Positions 11,766 through 22,944 of a stretch of 64,000 nucleotides of DNA are shown piece after piece. The position numbers were made by a program, and so were the translations under genes. The notes below the pieces were generated by a model, which saw only the letters and a program-made list of their open reading frames with translations, did not search any database and had not been told where the DNA came from. Source of the DNA: Periconia sp. R9002 (taxonomy: Eukaryota; Ascomycota; Dothideomycetes; Pleosporales; Periconiaceae); contig JAMAHW010000006.1 of NCBI GenBank assembly GCA_023627715.1, forward strand, positions 124,001 through 188,000. Reading direction: 5' to 3'. Each line of letters starts with the position of its first letter. Position 1 is the stretch's first letter.

Positions 11766-12314
11766 CTAATCCGATGGACGCACATCAGGCATGCCGGCCA
11801 GCTCCTCTCCAAACGTCTCGCCCGCGACAGTCAACGGCTTGCTCTCCTGAAGCACAAAGAGCATCCTCGTCCATTCCGTCGCACTTCGATTGATCCACTG
11901 GTGCATTGTCCCCCGCTGGATCGCCACATCACCCCTCCGCATCTTCCGCAGTTCCCCGCTATCCAGCAGCAACTCCACCTCGCCCTCAAGCACACACCCA
12001 TAATCCAAGCTCACGGTGCGGTGCATGGAGCAGAACGTGTTGGGCGGGATATCAACGTGACGCAGGACCGTCCCGCCGGAGACTACCAGCCCGGGCGTCT
12101 CCTTGAGATATTTTCCGTAGACGTCGAGGTCCTTGTCCTGCTCAAGATCGACGGGGAAGCCCTTGGTGGTGTAGCTGAGCGCAAAGCCTAGCCCATCTGA
12201 GTGCGCCTTCATCACGCTCTCTTCGTCGAACTTGTCGCTGAAGACGGCTTTGCCCTCCTTGTTGTGCGCTGTAATGTAGCGGTGGACTTTAGGGAGTGCG
12301 CCGACGTGTGCCAT
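11766..12314 (-). CDS. Small cupin-domain protein
   Basis: Single-exon 182-aa protein starting MAHVGALPKVHRYI at 12314. The open frame extends further upstream, but that part reads as non-coding (MRDTCLPTYLFV) and the downstream ATG fits the fold. A single beta-barrel cupin is seen from about residue 75 to 170. Motif 1 is degenerate around PPNTFCSMHRTVSLDYGCVLEGEVEL, with the usual HxH reduced to one His plus an Asp-Tyr. Motif 2 is GDVAIQRGTMHQWIN, keeping the Gly, His and Asn but not the usual Pro. No signal peptide, so probably cytosolic. Fungal single cupins of this type have mostly unknown substrates and are sometimes found beside oxidative pathways. No such pathway is next to it here. 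The neighbour 0.5 kb downstream is the farnesyltransferase gene on the same strand. Confidence 0.85.
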   Translation of the reverse strand: MAHVGALPKVHRYITAHNKEGKAVFSDKFDEESVMKAHSDGLGFALSYTTKGFPVDLEQDKDLDVYGKYLKETPGLVVSGGTVLRHVDIPPNTFCSMHRTVSLDYGCVLEGEVELLLDSGELRKMRRGDVAIQRGTMHQWINRSATEWTRMLFVLQESKPLTVAGETFGEELAGMPDVRPSD

Positions 12315-13997
12315 GATTGCTTCGTATCGCGGGTGAATCAAGTCCGTTCTTTTCTCTTGAGTATGCCCTCGTGTTCGCACGGGTAAATAGACGAATAGGT
12401 ATGTAGGCAGGCAAGTATCTCTCAATCCTCAATCCAAAAGACAGGACAATATAAAAACCAAAAGATCAAATCCAAAATGCAAACCTCCGACCTCGTCTTC
12501 TCAATTGCTATTATACGAACCCTACATCCAGTCAGCTTTCTGACATACTACCCCTCCTCCCCCTCTTCACTCGTGTCAGACCGTGTCTGGCTCAACGAGG
12601 GGGGATCGTGGGGCCGAAGCCCCCGAATCCCCGAAAGCCCCATGCAATGCTTTTCTTTTTCCTGCGATTTCCGAAGGACGTATTGTTCGGCGAGCGAAAC
12701 AGCCTTTTATGTACATGGTATGGTCCGCCCCGGGCAGCGAGACAAATGGAGCATGAATTAGTGCGACGACGCAAACAGTCAGTTAGTCAGTTATTATCCA
12801 TTAGTGGAACTGTTTGAAGGCGTTCTACAAAAAGAAAGAAAAAGAATCCGAAAAAATGACAAACAAAAGGCGGGCGGCCTTGGCTACGAAAATGTCAAGT
12901 CAATCAGTTATAGGATAGAGGCTCGACGAATAAAAGGTAAGGGTGCGGGTATATACTTGGTATACGTTGACGTATGGAGATTTGGGACTGGACGATTAAT
13001 GGCTGGAGTGAACACATAGACATCACGTGCCTAACGAGACGACGGAACTTATATACCTATTAAGTACAAAGTATGCACTCAGTTTAAATAGAAGTAAACG
13101 GAAATTCATCCCCATCGTTCGTTTCGTATACATTGTACATTCGTACTTTAGATTCACATAGCGAGAACGTACATGTATTTTTTTCTTATTCACCCACTGG
13201 GTCAACGCAATCAATCCTGTATTGATATCAAGGTAGTCAGTGTTTAACTCAAACACATCCCACATCCATCCTCACCCTTCACCTTTCCATCTGCACCCCT
13301 CCATCTACACCCACTCTCCCACCAAATCGCGGGTCCAACCTAACATCCATCCATCGCTCCCTTCCCCTTCCCTACATCCTTTCTTTCCCTCTATCCCTAC
13401 CCCACCCCACCCCAAATCCAACTTAAACCGAACACGCAAGAAGAAAACACGATACACCTGCCTCCCTCCGTCCCTCCCTCTCTCTCTTCGAATCTGGTGT
13501 ACGTTCGTTTTGTGTTTTTGGGGGGTTTGAAGGGAGAGGAAGGGTGGGTGGTAGGTTTGGTGTATGTAGCTAGGACGGATGGGTATATGGGTGGAATGGT
13601 GGAATGGATGAGGGAGGGGAGATGGTGGAGGGGGGGGTTGGAGGCGTTGGAGTTGCTTGATATAGATGTGAAGGGAGGGAGGGAGGTAGTTTTGATGCGG
13701 AGGTTTTTTCTAAGCAAACCTTGGTTCTGCATGCGTATGCATATAGAGAAGGAAGGTGACTGACTGCACATGTAAAGGGAGTGAGTGAGTGAGTGAGTGG
13801 CTATCGTCTATGGAAGATTCTGACAAGGGGGAGGGAGGGAAATGACGGAAAGTGAATTCTTCTTTTTCGGGCCGTTTTCATTTAGATGGGAAAATTCGAG
13901 GTTACATTTCTCTCTCCCTCTCTCATGCATGCACAGTTCTTCAACCCATCGCCTTCACTCCCAATCATTCACAAAACCCACATCCCCTCTCTCCCGT
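12315..13997. other. Intergenic region, no gene seen
   Basis: Promoter of the cupin gene on the left and the 3' side of the Dabb gene on the right. Between them is C/T-rich sequence with GAGT and GGGA short repeats (a GAGT tract near 13780-13798). Open frames here are low complexity and have no recognisable domain. Confidence 0.55.
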
Positions 13998-14787
13998 TCA
14001 AGCATCCATATACACAACCAGCGGCGGGCCGTCGACAACTTTGCCCTTCAACCCCGCCTTGATAGCCCCGTGCGCCTCGCACTCGTTGTCGTAAAAGTCC
14101 ATGTCGGCTTTACTCTCGAACGCTGTGCGCGCCGCGAGCGTGTACCCTCTGCTGCGGGGGTCATCGTAGGTGGCGTTTGCGGTTGCGCTGATGATGTAGG
14201 GTTTGCCGTCCTGTTTTGGGGGGAAAGGGGGGTGGGGGTTAGTATTGGTATTGGTATTGTGTGGTTTGGGTGTGGGAGGTTTGGAGGGGAAGGTGAGGTG
14301 CTTGGGAAAGAAAGGGGTGGATAGAATTGAATAGAGTGAAGATGGGAAATGTAGAGGTAAGGCGTGCCAGGAGGCGAACGATCGGTCTCTCGTGCATCTT
14401 GCGGTGTGGATGGCCTTGTCGGAGATGTTCCGTGTTACATGCCACTCATATCGTAGCAGTACATATCATGTATGTATGCCTGATTGATTGATATTGCATT
14501 TGCGTTCGTGTAGGTATGTCCCATATGATGTGCATGGACAACATGATGCCGGAACTCCCGAGGAGAAGGAAAAGAGGGGAAGCTTGAATTTGGATAAATG
14601 GAGATTGCGATCCCCACATTTGCATGGTGGCTTCTTTGAGAGGAAGGGATGGGTGAAATACGAAATCGCTTTGTCATGGACATACCTTGAGGGCGTCCTT
14701 GGTCAGGGTAGAGTATTTAGCGACGGCTTCTTGGATGTGGGTTTCGTTGGGGATTTTGAACAGGGTTAGGCGGAGAATGCGGGACAT
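13998..14787 (-). CDS. Dabb-type stress-responsive A/B barrel protein
   Basis: Predicted 104-aa protein of two exons, 14787-14686 (34 codons, MSRILRLTLFKIPNETHIQE...) and 14210-13998 (70 codons plus TGA). It is too fragmented to show up as one open frame. Exon 1 ends KDALK before GTATGT and exon 2 begins DGKPYIISAT after ACAG, giving a continuous dimeric alpha-beta barrel sequence: first strand RILRLTLFKI, middle YTLAARTAFESKADMDFYDNECEAHGAIKAGLK, last strand PPLVVYMDA. The family (Dabb, ferredoxin-like dimers) includes stress-induced proteins and small polyketide-cyclising enzymes; no substrate can be assigned. The 475-bp intron is unusually long for this genome. The reading of both exons is good. 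The exact intron needs transcript support. Confidence 0.8.
14211..14685 (-). other. Unusually long (475 bp) intron in the Dabb gene
   Basis: Donor GTATGT directly follows codon AAG and acceptor ACAG directly precedes GAC. Both junctions are in phase 0. The intron contains a GTATTG triplet repeat near 14239 and G-rich stretches. The other introns predicted in this window are mostly 47-93 bp. Confidence 0.65.
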
Positions 14788-17700
14788 GGTGGGGGATGTG
14801 TGAGGGGGTTCTGTTGGTTGGTGAAGTAACGAATTCAGTCTATGGGGTTGCGGTTTTCGATAGTTTGAGTTTGAGATTGGGGTTGATGAATTATGAGTTT
14901 GATGGTTGTCCTGATGGAATAGCTCATGGTTTTCTTAGGGAATTGAGAGCTTCCTCGGGTAGGCGGAGAGCCATGGCTATGTCCTCGGACCCCCAACTAT
15001 GGATGGAATGGGAGTGGAAGAAGCCGTGTTTTCGTTTTGCACGGGTGACGGCCGGTAACTGAAGGAAAAGGAGAGTGTTTTCTTGGGCGGCTTGTTCTCT
15101 TGCCTGCTACAGAAGCCATGCATTCATTGTGGAATGCGGTGTATACATGAAGTTAGACGATCAAGTCACGGGATTTCTAGGCGTTGCAACCTTGAACCTG
15201 GTGCAGAGAAGGACAGAAGGGCATTAGCATTGGCTATTTCACACATGTTGAAGTTGTACAGTAAGTAGTACGTGCCTGGCCGTCGGGACGCAGTGGGCAC
15301 GATGGAAAATGCAGCGCCCAAGACCAACTGACGGCACGCTCCGGCCCCTCTCATCCTTGCGTGGGCAAGCGACAGAACATCAGGCAAGGCTGAAGAGGAG
15401 GGAGAGTGGTGGATGTGGTTGGAACGAAGAGCAGCAGCAGGCGAAGAACCAGTGGGTCGAAGCAGCCAGGGAATCTGGCCGATTCGAAGACAAGAGGTGG
15501 AAAACATACATGAGTAATCCGCTCGCGGCCTATCAGATGGCGTTGTTTATTCAGGTTGTGATTCGCCAATGGATCATGTAGAGCTTCCAACCTTACATGA
15601 AGATTGATGATACATGAAGCTATAAAGATGGAAACATATACACATGTATCCATGCACAACAAGCTACATTGCTGCAATCCCAACGGAACAAGACCGTTTT
15701 TCTTCCCGCCCCTCTCATCAATCACAAAGCACAAGCAAAGGGCCATCCATGGACGAAGCAAGGATCAATCAATTGGCAACGGCGGTCACGGCGGCAGCAG
15801 CAGTTCATCTCGCTCGTGCAGCAAAATTTTCTTGAATCTTTTTTAGATCGATGCACAATGGAGGGGCTCGATATCAACGGGCTTGCAAATGACGGTGGCC
15901 ACGCCCGTGCCCCCTGCTCACCGCCATTCCCCCCTCTCTCCACCACTCTACAACCAGTTACTACCACGACCTACTATGTACACACTACGCGTACCTCGTC
16001 CTCGCCTTGAACGACGACTGCAACGGTAGAAGGGCTGCTTCTGGGTTGGTGCCTGCAGCACCGAGAAGATCCTTTTCATGGCCTGAAAGCACGATACGTC
16101 CCCTCGCGTCGTCAACCGCCATGCGCGCGTAACCAGAGCCTGCTGCACGTATTCCACGGTAGGGTAGGATCTGCCCCAGATTCGGAGATACAAGTCGCGA
16201 CACGATAACCAGAGTACGACGCGAGGTGAGATGAGACGACACGAGACGGAACGAGCAAATTGAACGACGCCTTCATCTGCATACCTACCTGGCCTGGCCT
16301 GTCCATCAGTATGCATACACATGGCGGCCGGGCCTGCGTCGTGCCATGTTGCATCTCCACACAGGGACACCGTACAGTTGCTACGGAACAGCACAGTACA
16401 ATTTCATCAGTAATCTCCTCTTCTCTCCCTCCGTGCAAGAACGGCTCCTTCACATCGAGCGTCGACGGCCACTCGCTCGCGGTGGATCGTGATGCCCCGC
16501 TCGCCAGCATCGTCTCTGCGCTCTAGCCTGGTCCCCTCATGTAACTAGCACGGTCCTTCCAAGTCCTGACTTGTCCTTCACCTTCACCTCCATTTGTCGC
16601 TCGGCATCTTGCCGTCTTTGATCGTCACCACTCTGTCCCTGTACCTACATTGGCTACTGCGACTGCTACTGCTACCACTGTACATGATGCTATAGCATTG
16701 ATAGCATGTGTGTTACTATCCGATATTGCAAGTCTCGATGCACACACAATGAATGGCCCCCGTCCGTCAGACCACTGACCACTGGCCACTCTACCGATGA
16801 AGCAAACCGACGACGTACATGGTGATAATTTGCGTTGGTCGATGTATGGACCGACACATGTGGTATGGTATGTACCATCGTATCAGCACCTACGGACGGC
16901 ATCTGTATCGGTGCAGCTCGGTCATGTCCACTCCGAGTCCATCATTCTGCTCGCCACCGTCTGTATACTATACTGTACGTAGTTGACTTGACCAGACCAG
17001 CCGTCCCATGAAGCCTGCTGCAGCCCCGTTCCCACCTAGCTCGGCATGGTATGGTTCGAGGGCCTGATCCTGTCCATCTGTCTCTCTTCCCTCGCTAGGC
17101 TGACTTGACAGGGCCAGCCTGGGTCTCTGGACATTGATGCGGGGAGATAGAACGGATTGCTGACACGCAACCCGTGGAGGTGTCCAGAATGCTGCTAGGT
17201 ACAGTAGGTAGGACGTACAGCGTGGTGAGAGCGGTTCGGATCCTGGGTGTGAGCTGTTCGCTGGGCGAGTGTCGTGATTAGTGGGTGGGTGATTTCCCAG
17301 ATGCGCGTCTCAGGAACGCCTGTGCCGACCCTGGGATGCTCGCTCGCCAAGGGATCCACCGCGGAACGCGTTGCTTGCGTGCATTTCGCACGGCAGCGCT
17401 TCCTTGTACACGTACCGACCGCAACCACCAGCACCTTTCACCCGTCGCCATCAATGGAGAAGAATTAGACGCTCGAGGCCCGCTCTGCACCTGGCGATTC
17501 GTGCTTGCAGGCATCCGACCTCCTAGCAGCCGTTGGTCGTCGCCCTTTTGGGGGTTTGGCGCAGATGGCTCCATGCTCCAGCGTATTCAAGCGTCTGCCA
17601 ACTCACCACGCAGATGGGTGCATGAGAGGAGCACGGTCGCCTTGGACGTGCAACCACCTCCACCCTGCCACCGTCACACCAAACCCTCTTTGCCCCGAAA

Positions 17701-19124
17701 GCCTCGATTCCAGCAATCAATCTCGCCCATTTGCCCCGGTCTTCCCTGTCTGTCCATCGCCAGGAGCCAGGAAGCCGCCTGCAATCTTCCTGCCACGCCC
17801 GCGTTCGTGTTCCGTCATGGGCAAAGTCCCCTCTGCCTACTCTACTCTACACACTATGCAATCCACGCCAGTTCACCATAGCGTCCTGACCGTCACTTCA
17901 CCCTCCTCCACTGACTTTTCTTCGTCTCCGCCGCGACTCGCGCGCTTCGTGTCGGCAAAACAAGGTCTTCGTGACCATCCATCTCTTCGTGTATCGTGCT
18001 CGGCTGCCTGCCCCGTGTTCTCGTAAGCCTGCAATGGGGTTGCTAGCCTCCGATCATGTTCCATCCAAACCCTATCATGGAACCGCCAAAATGCCACTAT
18101 CGAGTCCTTTGCCAAGCCTGATATGGTATTTCGGGGCCAACGGATACCTACAATCCATGGGGCCTGCAGCATCTGACGTTGCCGTGCTTTGCTTTGCATC
18201 TGTTTACTCCTCACCTCGCTCGCTGCCAATGATTGCATTAGCGGCCCCCATACGATGTATGTGCGTCCGCTCCTCGAGTACGGATAGCTAGCAATCTCTG
18301 CGTGCATGTATGTCTTTTCGCCTTCCTGTCTTGCCCAGTGCCGAGGGGGTGGAGGTGCTGGTACGTAGTCGTTCTGCTTCCGCATCTGGCGTGACAAGGT
18401 GCCGATCCAAACATCGAGATACTAGGTACAGCCTTTGACAAGCGAATTCCCAAGAGCAATTACTTCCGATCACCAGCCAGCGGTTCATCACGCTATGGCT
18501 GCAGCTGGGTGGCGAAACCGAATGATGTGCCCTCTGGCGAATACCGGTCAAAAGTTGTGTACGGTTCCAGTTTAACGTCTTTTTTTGCTAGCTTACATTC
18601 TGGAACCCAGTCTTCACTGGCGAAAATGCACGCCAACACATCAATATGGGTCTATTCCACAGAGCCGCAACAAAACCCGCAGGTTATTCATTTCCTTCAT
18701 GTCCAATTGCCTCTGCATCCTACTGGCGGGGCCCGGGCTCAATGTGGTTGCATACCCAGAACCGCCCGCTGCACTTGCCTGCCGCAATAAATTACCTCCA
18801 TCCCACACTACACTTATCCTTCCCCCCCTCCCATCCACATTCTCCTTCTGCAGCCCACCCACTCTCCCTTGCTGTTGTCGTTACTTCCCCTCGACAGCTG
18901 TCACTTCTTACATTGCTAGCTGTCAGGCTGCTGAACACGTCCACTGTCGTACAACAGATTCCCCACGGATTCCTCCATCGCCCCCCTGATATTGTCGCCA
19001 TCAACGTGCGTGTGCCAGTTCATCAGCTTACCTGGCATCGAATTCCCATCTCATCTCAGAATCTGCATTGAACGCGCTCTTTTGCACCAATTGCCACGCA
19101 ATTTACACGTGGACCTGCATCACC
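14788..19124. other. 4.3-kb region with no recognisable protein gene
   Basis: Open frames reach about 200 codons (for example around 17285-17881 plus and 17873-18397 minus) but overlap each other on both strands, have no domain and read as Pro/Ser/Arg-rich random translation. The right end is presumably promoter and 5' UTR of the dsRNA-binding-motif gene. Long leader or non-coding transcripts are possible, but nothing in the sequence proves them. Confidence 0.5.
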
Positions 19125-19889
19125 ATGTTCTACATCATGTACCTTACAGGTATGTTGTCAACTAGCCTCACATCATCAACGCCCCAGTGTACCACGGTCA
19201 CGAAACCCTGCATACATACCTTCCTCGTAGACCTAAGTAGTATCAATCGATGTTGAGAGAAAACATTCTTTCAACAAGCTTGTATGCACGCACCATGTGG
19301 CTAGCACACCGGTTACCAATTGGTCGGAGCGAGGCATGGCTAGGTGTGCAAGGGGGTGTTGAAGACTGAAATGGAGACAATGGAATGATGAACTCAGTAC
19401 TGATTACATACAGGCCTTTGCCAGCGCCGCAATTGGCCAGAGCCTCTCTTCCAGACCTTCAGCACTCGCTATGGCTACGGATGCACTGTGCGAGTGAACA
19501 ACAGGGAATACTCCACAGATGTTGAATACGAAACCGATGAATTGGCCAAGAATGCCGCTGCTACTCGAGCCTACATGATCTGCCGCAATTTCTCCGTCAA
19601 TGACGGCATGTACCCTGGTCAGCGCCCAGGGCAAGGCGGTGTTGTCCAAGGCTTGCCCGTAGCTATTGGCAGTGGGAGGAGGAACACTTGCTCGTCCAAC
19701 GAGTACGATAGCTCGAGCTCCAGCGGCGGAACAAGCCCCCGGAACAGCGACTGTGGCTTGGATTCCAATGGCCGAAGGTCCAGCAAGTCTTCCGCTACCT
19801 CTACCTCTTCGTGCTACTGCGGCCGTGGAAACATTCGTGCATATGAGAGGTGCACTTCCTGTCTTCGCGAGTCCGGCTATCGATGCTAG
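19125..19889 (+). CDS. Small dsRNA-binding-motif (DRBM-like) protein with C-terminal cysteine cluster
   Basis: Predicted 166 aa in two exons, 19125-19149 and 19414-19889 (264-bp intron, donor GTATGT, acceptor ACAG, phase 1). Exon 2 opens with LCQRRNWPEPLFQTF and continues with CTVRVNNREYSTDVEYETDELAKNAAATRAYMI. This has the alpha-beta-beta-beta-alpha layout of a dsRBM, including the KNAAATRA helix where dsRBMs carry their conserved Lys-x-Ala-A pattern. After it come a conserved-looking RNFSVNDGMYPGQRPGQG, a Ser/Gly-rich linker and a tail with spacing C-X-C-X10-C-X2-C-X7-C. The role is probably RNA binding. The partner is unknown and it is not a Dicer or adenosine deaminase. The coding call for exon 2 is good. 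The nine-residue first exon is tentative, and the true start could lie further upstream. Confidence 0.65.
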
Positions 19890-21317
19890 ACGACCCGGGC
19901 AGCCCCGGGACAAGAAGCTTGCGACAGTATCCACTCTAATTCTATCGCAAGAGCGCCAGAAAGAAAGAACGAAAGAAAAAAAAAATTACCGTAACGACCC
20001 CTAAAAAGACTTGACGAGCTCAGGCTCAACGATACCATTACACGATCACGATTTGCATCTATTAACGACGATATCCGACGAATTGACGAGTTTTATTTTT
20101 CCCGATTTTTTGCATCCCCTTCGAAACGGCTTTGTATGTGTTTCTGCTCGCCATTCCAAATTACCTGACGTCATGACAAAACGTGGCTGTTCTTCTTACC
20201 TCTTTGCTTGGGCGGAAAGCATAGCGATGGCATTGTAGCGTTCAGCGATCCTTCATTTGCTTTTAATTCTTCCTCATCGTTCCCCACTTTTTACTATGTC
20301 ATTCTTGGTTCGGTCTTGTCAATTGGGAATCGGAGGATTCAGTCGATTTTTAACGGCCTCATCCCACAATTGAATGGCTTTACGAAAGAGAAAAACAAAA
20401 CAAAAGACATGCACCCAAGATCGATCATGCAGCCATCTACTCTTTCTTTCCGTCGATGAAATGAATTCACTTGGATCTCTGCTGAAGACTCATGATTTTT
20501 ATCACTCTCTCACTGTACTCGTATGACTACAGAGTCTGTGATTTTCTCTTAGCAATTCGAACTACAATTGAATGATATTTTCAAATCATTTGCTCAAACC
20601 ATACATCTTCTATGGTAATGAAACCTATATGATCTGCCGCTATTCTCATTCTGTAGACGCCTCTGGTGACCCGCGTGGGTGGCGTCTGGTGATGAGCCGA
20701 TAAATGCAGGTGCTTCGTTTGTGGCTGCGGTGTGTTTAGTGTTTCCAGCGTCTCGGTACGTATGAGGCGATGGATTATAAATGGCCAATAACCGTAACTA
20801 GTAGTTTTAGTTCGTGAAACGAGACAGTGCGTCCTACGTTCTACTATAATCGATTCATGATACATTTACTCATCACGTCCTTGCTCCATGTGCGATTGAG
20901 GCTCGGGTTAGTTTCAATCACAATACCAAATATGAACTAACGAGCAATGTACAAACGTTCCGAATCCAATGCGGCATTGCCATAAATGGATACTGACTCG
21001 GTCATCATTCGCCTGAAAAGCCAGGAGTATGGTAGCCTATGCCCTCTGTGACCAGTCGATGCATCAAAGAGGTTCGCAGCACTAATGATCTATACAGACC
21101 CCGATGAATCATTAGAAAGAATACAATATCCCCTCTTTCGTACCCATGGCTCGAAGTACACACTTGAGCTCAGATACAAAATTCTTACAAACATGAGCAA
21201 CAACTCGTAACTTCTTACCCCCACGATATCCTCTGAATTTTTGCGTTTTTGATAGACACCTCTTTGCTACACATTCGTTGAAGACAAATCCAAGACACTC
21301 ATCCTAGTTAGCCAAGA
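19890..21317. other. Intergenic region, no gene seen
   Basis: The left part is the AT-richer 3' UTR of the dsRBM gene. The right part is the promoter of the membrane-anchored protein gene at 21318. Only short unremarkable open frames occur. Confidence 0.55.
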
Positions 21318-22944
21318 ATGACGATCCAAGCTGCCGCTGGCGGTCTCGTGCCGCCTCAAGGCTACAACCCCTTTACACCGCCCTGCCTTACTTGTCCTGA
21401 CCAGCATTTGGTCAATGTCATCACTCACCAATGCCTCGAAAATGACCCCCTGGGGTGCGTCGTCAGGGCGGTGCCCAACACTGTGCCGCTCGATACGAAA
21501 GACTATGTCCGCCTCGGCGATATCTTAAAGTTGCTTGACGAGGCCCACGATCCTATCGTCTCCCCTGATGCTTCAAGCAGTACTTTGACTTCGTCTCTGC
21601 TGCCCTCTACGACTGCGGCTCCTAGTCGTTACCCTCACTCTATTGTGGTCACTTTGACTAACATCCCTACCTCTCAGTATGTTAAACTTCATCCCGTCCC
21701 CTTTTATTAGTACGATACTTGCTCATGTAAATGGATATGTTAGCACCGGCATTAATTCTTCATCGAAATCTCACAATTCCTCCATTACCAAAGCTTATTC
21801 GGTCCCGACTGCGACAATCTCATCATTTGCGGTTTTCACTACTGGCTCAGCCAGCAGAGTGCCGGATCATAACCGACAGAGCAAACGATCCCAAATCCCC
21901 ACTGAGCACGACAACAGTGAGCCAGAGTCCAAAAATGCTGATATGGAGAAAAATGACGAGGGCTCAACCGAAAATTCTGATAAGATCGGATCAAGGAGCA
22001 CGATCACTATAGCCGACCTCACCGCTCACGAGAACCTACGCAAAGTCCTCAAAATAAAGCAAAAGCAGTCCTCTCACGATGTGCACAAGCGCGACGGCAA
22101 CCCCGCTCTCGAGCCAATTGTCGACATGCCCGAAGAAACCCTAACCATCTTCCTCGACCAGATTGAAAGCCCGGAGCACGAGTTCTACCACGTCATCCGC
22201 AAGTCGGACGCCGACGAGAAAACCAGAGCCAAGGCAATGACGACCCTCTACCTTAAACAAATCCAGAATCCGAAGAGCGATATCTCCTGGTCTATCCGGC
22301 GCTTCACTGATGGTAGAAAAAAGGGGAAAGACCTTCGCATCCCTGAGAGCTTACTCCCTGCTTTGTTTGAAATTGTGATGCCCGATGATCTCAAGGGAAA
22401 TAACATTCCTGGGCGGATAGACGCGGATGCAGTGATGGATTCTGGAGCTGCGACATACACGAAGAGCAAAGCTCGCTCATTGATTGAAGACTCTGCTGAC
22501 AACAGAGACTCGGTTAGCGACGAGAAATCTGTCAGAAAAGAGAAGTCTCATGACCTGTTCCCTTTCTCTCTATGGTTCTCGGCGATCCCTGCTGTTGCTG
22601 TCGACGTCAACGACGCAGGATATAGGTCGTCTGTCACGCCGTCTGCCAGCTCTACTTCCACTACGAGTTCTACGCTTTCTACGAACTCTCCCATTTCCAC
22701 ACCTGCCCACACCCATACTTACCCTCCTCACGTTCTCCCTCGCCTGGAACCCCCCTACCACCCCTTCCCACCCCCCGAAGACAACGAAGACCCCACAATT
22801 CGCGGTCGTGAACTCATCGACATGCTATTCCTCGCCGGCGCAGCATTCATGTTCCTTGCTGTCTTCGTCATGTACGCGCTGCAGCGCAGGTTGAGGGGGT
22901 ATCGTCGTGGACCATTTGCAGGGGGGAAGGATGCTAGTTGTTAG
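21318..22944 (+). CDS. Hypothetical Ser/Thr-rich protein with C-terminal transmembrane anchor
   Basis: Predicted 519 aa, exons 21318-21676 and 21744-22944, with a 67-bp intron (GTATGT...GTTAG, phase 2). The two long open frames are in different frames and join cleanly as TNIPTSH-TGINSS. Start ATG at 21318 (MTIQAAAGGLVPPQGYNPF). There is no N-terminal signal peptide. The first ~60 residues contain four cysteines (PPCLTCPDQ, THQCLEN, GCVVR). The middle is acidic and basic, charged and probably partly helical (residues ~190-330), with further Ser/Thr-rich linkers. One strong membrane segment, MLFLAGAAFMFLAVFVMYAL (about residues 478-497), is followed by a basic tail RRLRGYRRG. This suggests a single-pass protein with a short cytosolic C-terminus. 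I do not recognise a family, and function is unknown. Confidence 0.75.

Noticed and set aside
17285..18397. Overlapping 170-200 codon open frames on both strands
   Set aside because: No domain, no splice logic, and they overlap each other. They read as random Pro/Ser/Arg-rich sequence.
19404..19934. 176-codon open frame antisense to the dsRBM gene
   Set aside because: It is Ala/Val-rich shadow translation of the opposite strand. The plus-strand frame has the domain.
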